From Chromatiales bacterium (GTDB lineage Bacteria > Pseudomonadota > Gammaproteobacteria > UBA6429 > Thiohalophilaceae), in the NCBI GenBank assembly GCA_027070385.1, contig JALXDW010000295.1, forward strand, positions 1 to 5,429: a DNA stretch of 5,429 nucleotides. The letters run 5' to 3'. The translations under genes and the position numbers were made by a program. Numbering within the stretch: position 1 is the stretch's first letter; each line of letters begins with the position of its first letter. The notes beneath the pieces were generated by a model, which was not told the DNA's origin, made no database searches, and saw only the letters and a list, made by a program, of their open reading frames with translations. Shown here in pieces: positions 1 through 5,429 of this stretch.

Positions 1-1006
1 CATTCAGGGAGGTGCCGGCATTTGTTTAGGCCCCCGCAATATTATTGGCCGTGTTTATCAAGCCGTCCCTATCAGTATCACTGTCGAAGGTGCCAATATT
101 CTTACTCGAACCATGATTATTTTTGGTCAGGGGGCCATTCGTTCTCACCCCTATGTTTTTAAAGAACTTGAATCCATTGGTAATGACAATCCGGATGCGG
201 CACTTGAAGAATTTGACCATGCACTGTTCGGACATATTCAATTTTTTTTCCTGAATACATTTAGAAGTTTGTTTCATGCATTAACTGCCTCACGATTTGT
301 TATGCTCAGAGGCAAACGCCCTGTCAGACGTTATCATCAACAACTGACTCGAATCAGTGCTGCTTTTGCACTGATGACCGATCTTGCTTTAATGACATTA
401 GGTGGTAACTTAAAACGAAAGGAAAAATTATCCGGGCGCCTTGGAGATGTACTCAGTTATATGTATTTGGCCTCTGCAGCTTTAAAACATTTTGAAGATA
501 ATGGCTCACCTAAAGAAGAACGGCCTTTAATCCACTGGGTATCACAACATTGTTTGTACAAGGCACAAAATGCTTTACATGGTCTATTGCAAAATTTACC
601 AAACCGCCCCGTTGCCTGGCTTGCCAGGTTGATTATTTTCCCCCTTGGTCGTCATTTCTCACCACCGAGTGATCAATTAGGCCATCAAGTTGCTCAACTA
701 CTTATTACACCGTCAGAAACACGTGACCGTTTAACACATGGATTGTATGTTCCTCAAAACACCACCGAAACACTTGGCAAACTTGAAGAGGGATTTAAGA
801 AAGTTATTATTGCTGACCATGCGGAGAAAAAATTATACCGGGGTTTAAAAGGAACCAAACAGGATTATAATGGACTTGAAGGTTACATCGCACAAGGACT
901 GAAAAAAAATGTTATAACAGAAGAAGATGCAACGCTCATACGTGAAGCCGATAAAGCCCGTACCGATATTATTCAGGTTGATGATTTTGCAATCGACTAC
1001 CAATAG
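1..1006 (+). CDS. fadE: Acyl-CoA dehydrogenase FadE, C-terminal part (5' end outside window)
   Basis: FadE catalyses the first step of the beta-oxidation cycle, FAD-dependent conversion of acyl-CoA to trans-2-enoyl-CoA, passing electrons to ETF. The frame is open from the left edge (first full codon at base 2) and gives 334 residues before the TAG stop. E. coli FadE is about 814 residues, so roughly the last 40% is present. Fragment residues 26-36 read ITVEGANILTR, followed by MIIFGQGAIRSHPYV, a signature I recognise from FadE. The Glu at fragment residue 29 (bases 86-88) lies in the motif that carries the catalytic base in the acyl-CoA dehydrogenase family (the YEG motif of MCAD). The rest matches the FadE-specific C-terminal extension (DUF1974), with IIFPLGRHFSPPSDQLGH and TPSETRDRLTHGLYVP. 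The protein ends only five residues after IQVDDF, a shorter tail than I recall for E. coli. The ATG at base 113 is internal, because conserved sequence continues upstream of it. The identification is firm; the start cannot be seen. Confidence 0.95.
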   Translation, partial: IQGGAGICLGPRNIIGRVYQAVPISITVEGANILTRTMIIFGQGAIRSHPYVFKELESIGNDNPDAALEEFDHALFGHIQFFFLNTFRSLFHALTASRFVMLRGKRPVRRYHQQLTRISAAFALMTDLALMTLGGNLKRKEKLSGRLGDVLSYMYLASAALKHFEDNGSPKEERPLIHWVSQHCLYKAQNALHGLLQNLPNRPVAWLARLIIFPLGRHFSPPSDQLGHQVAQLLITPSETRDRLTHGLYVPQNTTETLGKLEEGFKKVIIADHAEKKLYRGLKGTKQDYNGLEGYIAQGLKKNVITEEDATLIREADKARTDIIQVDDFAIDYQ

Positions 1007-1061
1007 CCCTGACTGTTCATCATATAAAAGTAACTGTTAAAATAATTGACCAGGCAAAAAA
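1007..1061 (+). other. fadE-thiolase intergenic gap
   Basis: This 55-base AT-rich gap is the largest in the window. It has no GC-rich stem followed by a T run, so I see no Rho-independent terminator, and read-through from fadE is likely. ACTGTT occurs twice as a direct repeat (1012-1017 and 1033-1038, 21 bases apart), and TAAC-T-GTTA (1031-1039) is a short perfect inverted repeat. A weak promoter can be imagined (TGTTCA at 1014-1019 with TAAAAT at 1038-1043, 18-base spacer), but the -35 matches consensus at only three of six positions. I do not recognise a FadR operator. All of these could be chance. Confidence 0.4.
1052..1054 (+). promoter_or_regulatory. Weak ribosome binding site for the thiolase
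   Basis: AGG lies seven bases before the ATG at 1062, with an A-rich spacer of CAAAAAA. The match to Shine-Dalgarno is minimal, but the A-rich, presumably unstructured surroundings may help initiation. The start itself is fixed by other evidence, since no in-frame ATG, GTG or TTG occurs between 1062 and the conserved thiolase fold. Confidence 0.5.
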
Positions 1062-2432
1062 ATGACCACTAAAAAAACAACACGGAAAAAAGTCAGCAAG
1101 AAGAAAATATCAACGGTTAAATCTAAAACCCGTACAACAAAAAATCATTATGGCCGACGAGCTATTTATATAGTAGACGGTGCCCGTAGCCCACAATTAA
1201 AAGCACGCGGTAAACAAGGCCCTTTCAGTGCAGCGGATTTGGCTGTTAATTGTTCTCGCCCATTACTGGCAAGGCAGGACTTTGACCCGACCGCCATTGA
1301 TGAAGTGATTATGGGTTGTGTCATGCCCAGCGCCGATGAAGCCAATATCGCCAGAATTTTAGGCCTGCGTTTACACTGTGGCAATGATGTCCCCGCCTAT
1401 ACGGTACAGCGAAATTGTGCCTCGGGTATGCAAGCTCTCGATAGTGCCGCGCAATCCATTGCAATGCGACGTTCAGAACTCATATTGGCTGGCGGTGTCG
1501 AATCCATGAGTCGCGCCCCGGTGATGCTTAATGGACACATGGTGAATTGGCTATCTGACTGGATGCGTGCTAAAACAATTACTCAAAAAGTAAAAACCAT
1601 TGCTCAGTTAAGACCCAAATTCTTCGCGCCCATTATTGGGTTATTACGTGGTTTATCCGATCCCGTCAAAGGTTTGTCCATGGGACAAACTGCCGAAATC
1701 ATTGCAGATAAATTCAATATCAGCCGTGAAATGATGGACCACTATGCTGTACAAAGCCATCAGCGACTCAATATGGCACAAGAGAATAACAACCTGACAG
1801 AAATTGAAACCATTTACGATACCAACGGTAATTTTTACAGTCATGATGACGGGGTTCGTCCTGATACCGATATGGCCAGTCTTGCAAAACTGAAACCTGT
1901 TTTTGATCGCCCGTTTGGCAATGTCACCGCTGGCAACAGTGCGCAAATTACTGATGGTGCCAGTGTTTTGCTATTGGCCAGTGAGAAAGCACTTAAAGAT
2001 CATAACCTCACCCCGGTTGCACAAATACTGGACTGTGAATGGGCTGGACTTGAGCCCGCACAAATGGGACTCGGTCCCGTTCATGCGATTACACCTATCC
2101 TACAACGCAACAAGTATGACTTTAATGATATTGATTACTTCGAAATTAATGAAGCCTTTGCCGCACAGGTTCTTGCCTGCCTGGCCGCATGGCAGGATGA
2201 ACAGTATTGCAAACAAGAGCTGCAACTGAATGCACCTTTAGGAGAGCTCAGTATGGATAAACTGAATGTTGATGGCGGTGGCATCAGTCTTGGCCACCCT
2301 GTTGGTGCCAGTGGGGCACGTATTGTTCTACACCTGATGAATATTCTGCAACGTACAAAAACAACACGCGGAATCGCAAGTCTTTGTATTGGTGGTGGTC
2401 AGGGTGGCGCCATGATGATTGAACGAGTTTAG
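1062..2432 (+). CDS. fadI: 3-ketoacyl-CoA thiolase, FadI-like (beta subunit of fatty-acid oxidation complex)
   Basis: This 456-residue thiolase cleaves 3-ketoacyl-CoA with CoA to give acetyl-CoA and a shortened acyl-CoA, the last step of the cycle. Residues about 34-455 form the paired thiolase fold. The nucleophile Cys119 lies in NCASGMQA (codon 1416-1418), NEAFAAQ is at 363-369, His412 is in GGGISLGHPVGASGAR (405-420), and the acid/base Cys442 is in CIGGGQGGAMM. All the catalytic residues are present. Residues about 155-205 form a long basic and hydrophobic loop of the FadI/HADHB kind, which fits partnership with the downstream FadJ; E. coli fadIJ has the same thiolase-first order. NEAFA and GGGISLGHP look more like FadA/AtoB than E. 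coli FadI (HEAFA, GGSIAYGHP), so the subfamily call is less certain than the function. The first 33 residues are an extra tail with 14 Lys/Arg, many Thr/Ser and no acidic residue. No other start fits, so the tail appears real. E. coli FadI is about 436 residues; the excess is mostly this tail. Confidence 0.93.
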   Translation: MTTKKTTRKKVSKKKISTVKSKTRTTKNHYGRRAIYIVDGARSPQLKARGKQGPFSAADLAVNCSRPLLARQDFDPTAIDEVIMGCVMPSADEANIARILGLRLHCGNDVPAYTVQRNCASGMQALDSAAQSIAMRRSELILAGGVESMSRAPVMLNGHMVNWLSDWMRAKTITQKVKTIAQLRPKFFAPIIGLLRGLSDPVKGLSMGQTAEIIADKFNISREMMDHYAVQSHQRLNMAQENNNLTEIETIYDTNGNFYSHDDGVRPDTDMASLAKLKPVFDRPFGNVTAGNSAQITDGASVLLLASEKALKDHNLTPVAQILDCEWAGLEPAQMGLGPVHAITPILQRNKYDFNDIDYFEINEAFAAQVLACLAAWQDEQYCKQELQLNAPLGELSMDKLNVDGGGISLGHPVGASGARIVLHLMNILQRTKTTRGIASLCIGGGQGGAMMIERV

Positions 2433-2435
2433 GAG
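2431..2435 (+). promoter_or_regulatory. Strong ribosome binding site overlapping the thiolase stop codon
   Basis: AGGAG begins on the second base of the thiolase TAG stop (2430-2432) and ends eight bases before the GTG at 2444. This good Shine-Dalgarno match and spacing decide the GTG start of the next gene. The overlap suggests that ribosomes finishing the thiolase can reinitiate, which would help keep the two subunits in balance. Confidence 0.8.
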
Positions 2436-2443
2436 AGTTAAGC

Positions 2444-4483
2444 GTGTCTACAAGCTACAAACATTGGAACATCATAACCGATGATGAAAATATCACATGG
2501 CTGCACCTTGATAAAGCAGACAGTACGACAAATGTACTGTCACATGATGTTATGGATGAACTGGAACAGGAGCTTAACAATCTCAATAAAAAACCACCAA
2601 GAGCCGTGGTATTTTTATCTGACAAAAAAAATGGCTTTATCGCCGGTGCGGATGTCAAGGAATTTAGCCAACTCAAAACCGAACACGTTGCACTGACATT
2701 GATCCAGCGTGGCCAACGTATCATGAATATGATTGAGCGTCTTCCCTGTCCCACTGTTGCTCTTATTCACGGTTTTTGCCTGGGTGGTGGTTTTGAACTT
2801 GCTCTGGCCTGCCGCTATCGTATAGCTGATAATGACAGCAAAACAAAAATAGGTTTGCCTGAAATTAAATTAGGGATCCATCCAGGTTTTGGTGGCACGG
2901 TTCGTTGTATACGCACTGCCGGACCAATCAATGCAATGAACTTAATGTTAACCGGACGTAGTATTTCTGCCCGGGCTGCAAAAAAAATGGGACTGATTCA
3001 CTACGCAATACCACGCAGACACTTTATCACTGCAGCAAAAAGCGTTATCAAAAAAGCATCACCGAATCACAAAATTGCATGGTGGGCCAAACTGGCAAAC
3101 CATAAACTTGCCCGTCCCTGGGTTAAAAAAATATTAATCAGGCAGGTAGCAAGCAAAGCAAAACGTGCACATTACCCTGCACCTTATGCATTAATCGACC
3201 TCTGGGAACGCCATGCCGATGATGAGCAACGCTTTATGGAAGAAGAAGCCATTTCTGTATCACAACTAATGGTAACCAAAACGGCTCAGAATCTTGTACG
3301 GGTTTTTTCCTTGCAGGAACAAATGAAAGCTTACAGTAAAATTGACAACTATCACCCTAAACATATACATGTGATTGGTGGTGGTGTGATGGGTGGTGAC
3401 ATTGCTGCATGGTGTGCCTTGCAGGGATATACTGTGACCATACAGGATCGGGAACACGCAACATTAGCTCGGGTACTTAAACGTGCCTATTCACTTTATA
3501 AAAAGAAACTTAAAAAACGCTTGTTCATTACCGAAGCGCTCGATCGTCTGGTTCCTGATATTAATGGTACAGGTTTAAAACAGGCAGATATTGTTATTGA
3601 AGCCATTTTTGAAGATGCAGAAGTTAAACGTCAATTATTTAAAGAAGTAGAGCCCAAAATAAAACCCGAATGTATTATTGCAACCAATACATCCAGCATC
3701 CCACTGGAAGAACTTGCGCCTGCACTAAAAGACTCAACACGCCTGGTTGGCTTACACTTTTTCAACCCGGTTGCAAAAATGCCTTTAGTTGAAATTGTAC
3801 ACGGCAAAACGACCAGTGATGAAACAGTGCAACAGGCTGCCAGCATCACCAAATCCATCCGTCGTTTACCTCTGCCCGTTACCAGCAGCCCCGGCTTTCT
3901 GGTCAATCGGATTTTAATGCCGTATTTAATGGAAGCCGTTGTCCTTGCCGAAGAAGGCATTCCATTAAAAGCCATTGATCAGGCTGCCACTGATTTTGGT
4001 ATGCCAATGGGGCCCATTGAACTTGCCGATACAGTAGGACTGGATATCTGTTTAAAAGTCGCTGAAAACTTATCCCAAACAATGGATATCGGCGTGCCTG
4101 AATGTTTACGTAACATGGTCAATGCCAAACAGCTTGGTAAAAAAACCGGTCAGGGGTTTTACAATTTTAAAAAAGGTAAACCGGTTAAACCGGCATTGGC
4201 AAAAGACTATACACCACCAACAGACTTAGCCGATCGACTTATATTAAGACTTGTTAATGAAGCCGTTGCCTGTCTGCGTGATGGCGTCGTTGAATCAACC
4301 GATATGATTGATGCAGGAGTCATTTTTGGTACCGGTTTTGCGCCTTTCAGAGGCGGCCCAATATGCTATGCTAACAATCGCGGTATTGAACAACTTGTCA
4401 AATTACTTGAAAATCTTGACAGCCTGTATGGTCATCGCTTTAAACCCGACGCGGGCTGGTCACAATTAATTAAAAAAGAATAA
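2444..4483 (+). CDS. fadJ: Multifunctional enoyl-CoA hydratase / 3-hydroxyacyl-CoA dehydrogenase, FadJ-like (alpha subunit)
   Basis: This 679-residue protein hydrates trans-2-enoyl-CoA to L-3-hydroxyacyl-CoA, then oxidises it with NAD+ to 3-ketoacyl-CoA for the thiolase. Residues about 10-190 form the crotonase domain, with oxyanion-hole IAGAD (66-70), catalytic Glu118 in LGGGFELALA and Glu140 in LPEIKLGIHPGFGG. A basic helical linker follows (about 195-300). The NAD-binding domain starts near 307 with GGGVMG (312-317) and Asp335 after the second strand. Dehydrogenase residues are Ser417 in NTSSI, His438 in GLHFFNP, Glu450 and Asn488 in PGFLVNR. Two C-terminal HCDH repeats follow: about 483-577 (PMGPIELAD, GKKTGQGFY) and about 595-670 (FGTGFAPFRGGP). 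E. coli FadJ is about 714 residues, so this one is slightly short but has all domains. GTG is chosen because AGGAG sits eight bases upstream; the next in-frame ATG (residue 37) would remove the first strands of the crotonase fold. Residues 141-251 contain no Asp or Glu. Tight spacing after the thiolase supports an alpha/beta complex. Confidence 0.95.
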   Translation: MSTSYKHWNIITDDENITWLHLDKADSTTNVLSHDVMDELEQELNNLNKKPPRAVVFLSDKKNGFIAGADVKEFSQLKTEHVALTLIQRGQRIMNMIERLPCPTVALIHGFCLGGGFELALACRYRIADNDSKTKIGLPEIKLGIHPGFGGTVRCIRTAGPINAMNLMLTGRSISARAAKKMGLIHYAIPRRHFITAAKSVIKKASPNHKIAWWAKLANHKLARPWVKKILIRQVASKAKRAHYPAPYALIDLWERHADDEQRFMEEEAISVSQLMVTKTAQNLVRVFSLQEQMKAYSKIDNYHPKHIHVIGGGVMGGDIAAWCALQGYTVTIQDREHATLARVLKRAYSLYKKKLKKRLFITEALDRLVPDINGTGLKQADIVIEAIFEDAEVKRQLFKEVEPKIKPECIIATNTSSIPLEELAPALKDSTRLVGLHFFNPVAKMPLVEIVHGKTTSDETVQQAASITKSIRRLPLPVTSSPGFLVNRILMPYLMEAVVLAEEGIPLKAIDQAATDFGMPMGPIELADTVGLDICLKVAENLSQTMDIGVPECLRNMVNAKQLGKKTGQGFYNFKKGKPVKPALAKDYTPPTDLADRLILRLVNEAVACLRDGVVESTDMIDAGVIFGTGFAPFRGGPICYANNRGIEQLVKLLENLDSLYGHRFKPDAGWSQLIKKE

Positions 4484-4507
4484 ACATAAAACAATACGAC
4501 AAAGTTT

Positions 4508-5429
4508 ATGTCTAAACTAACCGACTTGATAGCACCTGAAGATGCGCAACATTTATCGGGCTTGTTTTCTGAACGTGTTAAACGCTCAGAAAATAAAACA
4601 GCGTATCAATATTTTGACCCGGAAACCTGCCAATGGCTAACTTATAGCTGGCTACAACTTAGAGATAAAATCAGTTTAATTCAACAGGCGTTACTAAAGC
4701 AAAAACTGAGCAAAGGACAATGTGTCGCTATCATGATGCATAACTGTCCTGAATGGATAATGTTTGAACAGGCTGCCCTTGGACTTGGGCTGGTTGTTGT
4801 CCCTTTATATATTAATGATCGTGCTGATAATATCAGTTACATTATCAATGATGCGAATATCCAGCTTATTATTGTTGCCGGAGCCGAGCAATGTTGTACT
4901 CTGGAAACCATTCAGGATGATATAAAAAGTATTCAATTAATTATAAGCTTGTACCAGGCAAGTAATCCACGAGAAAACATTATTAATTTTAATCAATGGA
5001 TTGATGACGACTCTCCAGCTACTGAGTTTATAATGGAAAACATCAAACCGGATGATCTCGCTTCCATTGTCTATACATCAGGCACCACTGGCCGCCCTAA
5101 AGGCGTTATGCTATCGCACAATAATATTTTGCAAAATACCTATGGGGCAAGTCAATGTGAAAGCTTTTATCCGGAAGATGTTTTTTTATCATTCCTGCCA
5201 CTGTCTCATATGTTTGAACGTACTGTTGGCTACTATTTACCAATGATGGCTGGCAGTAAAGTTGTTTACGCCCGTTCCATTAATAAACTGGCTGAAGATC
5301 TTGTTGATATACAACCCACTATTCTGGTTACTGTACCACGTATTTTTGAACGCGTTTATAATAAAATTCAACTTCAACTGCAAAACAAACCGTTATTTGC
5401 AAAGTTCCTCTTTAACCTGAGTGTTGATG
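4508..5429 (+). CDS. Long-chain fatty acyl-CoA synthetase, FAA1/FadD15-like AMP-binding enzyme, N-terminal half (3' end outside window)
   Basis: The enzyme should activate free fatty acid with ATP and CoA, via an acyl-adenylate, to acyl-CoA, feeding the upstream genes. The frame runs open from ATG 4508 to the right edge, giving 307 residues; such enzymes are usually about 600. Visible are the N-terminal fold with LTYSWLQLRDK (45-53), PLYINDRADNISYIINDA (99-116), the nucleotide-binding P-loop YTSGTTGRPKGVMLSH (189-204, from base 5072), LPLSHMFERTVGYYLPMMAG (230-249) and ILVTVPRIFERVYNKI (272-287). The LPLSHMFER and VPRIFERVY blocks point to the FAA1 (COG1022) group rather than E. coli FadD. 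The acyl-adenylate motif and C-terminal hinge domain lie beyond the window. I see no signal peptide or membrane helix at the N-terminus. The gap from fadJ is only 24 bases with no terminator, which supports cotranscription, although no clear Shine-Dalgarno precedes the ATG. Chain-length preference cannot be judged. Confidence 0.93.
   Translation, partial: MSKLTDLIAPEDAQHLSGLFSERVKRSENKTAYQYFDPETCQWLTYSWLQLRDKISLIQQALLKQKLSKGQCVAIMMHNCPEWIMFEQAALGLGLVVVPLYINDRADNISYIINDANIQLIIVAGAEQCCTLETIQDDIKSIQLIISLYQASNPRENIINFNQWIDDDSPATEFIMENIKPDDLASIVYTSGTTGRPKGVMLSHNNILQNTYGASQCESFYPEDVFLSFLPLSHMFERTVGYYLPMMAGSKVVYARSINKLAEDLVDIQPTILVTVPRIFERVYNKIQLQLQNKPLFAKFLFNLSVD

Noticed and set aside
26..277. Minus-strand reading frame of 83 codons
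   Set aside because: It lies antisense within FadE coding sequence and its translation has no recognisable motif.
113..1006. Separate 297-residue gene starting at ATG 113
   Set aside because: The same frame is open to the left edge and encodes conserved FadE sequence, including the catalytic-motif Glu at 86-88, so the ATG is internal.
1014..1043. Sigma70-like promoter in the fadE-thiolase gap
   Set aside because: The -10-like TAAAAT is expected by chance in AT-rich sequence and the -35 candidate is poor, so it is mentioned under the gap but not called.
1653..1946. Minus-strand reading frame of 97 codons inside the thiolase
   Set aside because: It is fully antisense to a conserved thiolase region and has no recognisable motif or plausible role.
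1903..2229. Plus-strand reading frame of 108 codons inside the thiolase
   Set aside because: It is out of frame with the thiolase, which carries the conserved motifs through this region, and it looks like a chance frame.
2455..2754. Overlapping minus-strand (99 codons) and plus-strand (2481-2696) frames at the start of fadJ
   Set aside because: Both lie within the conserved crotonase domain and have low-complexity or unrecognisable translations.
3631..3975. Minus-strand reading frame of 114 codons inside fadJ
   Set aside because: It is antisense to the dehydrogenase active-site region, whose plus-strand coding is strongly conserved.
4484..4507. Possible terminator or promoter between fadJ and the synthetase gene
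   Set aside because: The 24 bases are A-rich with no stem-loop, no T run and no paired promoter elements.
5052..5246. Plus-strand reading frame of 64 codons inside the acyl-CoA synthetase
   Set aside because: It is out of frame with the P-loop-bearing synthetase, which runs open through the whole region.

Overview
The window looks like part of a chromosomal fatty-acid beta-oxidation operon from a moderately AT-rich gammaproteobacterium. All four genes are on the + strand and tightly packed. The assignment to Gammaproteobacteria rests on the FadE-type acyl-CoA dehydrogenase with its long C-terminal extension, and on the thiolase-then-multifunctional-protein (fadI-fadJ) gene order. The sequence alone does not give a genus.

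Layout: (1) positions 1-1006 hold the C-terminal part of a FadE acyl-CoA dehydrogenase, cut by the left edge. (2) A 55-base gap follows, with no convincing terminator. (3) Positions 1062-2432 hold a complete FadI-like 3-ketoacyl-CoA thiolase with an unusual lysine/threonine-rich N-terminal tail. (4) After 11 bases, positions 2444-4483 hold a complete FadJ-like enoyl-CoA hydratase/3-hydroxyacyl-CoA dehydrogenase with a GTG start. (5) After 24 bases, positions 4508-5429 hold the N-terminal half of a long-chain acyl-CoA synthetase of the FAA1 type, cut by the right edge. There are no tRNAs, rRNAs, CRISPR arrays, insertion sequences or long repeats, and no gap exceeds 55 bases.

Together the genes cover the whole cycle. 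The synthetase activates fatty acid to acyl-CoA, FadE makes the trans-2-enoyl-CoA, FadJ hydrates and oxidises it to 3-ketoacyl-CoA, and FadI cleaves off acetyl-CoA. Catalytic residues are visible in every complete domain, so this looks functional rather than decayed.

I do not see a new kind of system. The most unusual feature is electrostatic. The thiolase has no acidic residue in its first 38 positions, and FadJ has none across a 111-residue stretch (residues 141-251) that carries 22 Lys/Arg. This suggests an unusually basic trifunctional complex, perhaps adapted to bind membrane or another polyanion. The thiolase also mixes a FadI-type loop with FadA/AtoB-type active-site motifs.
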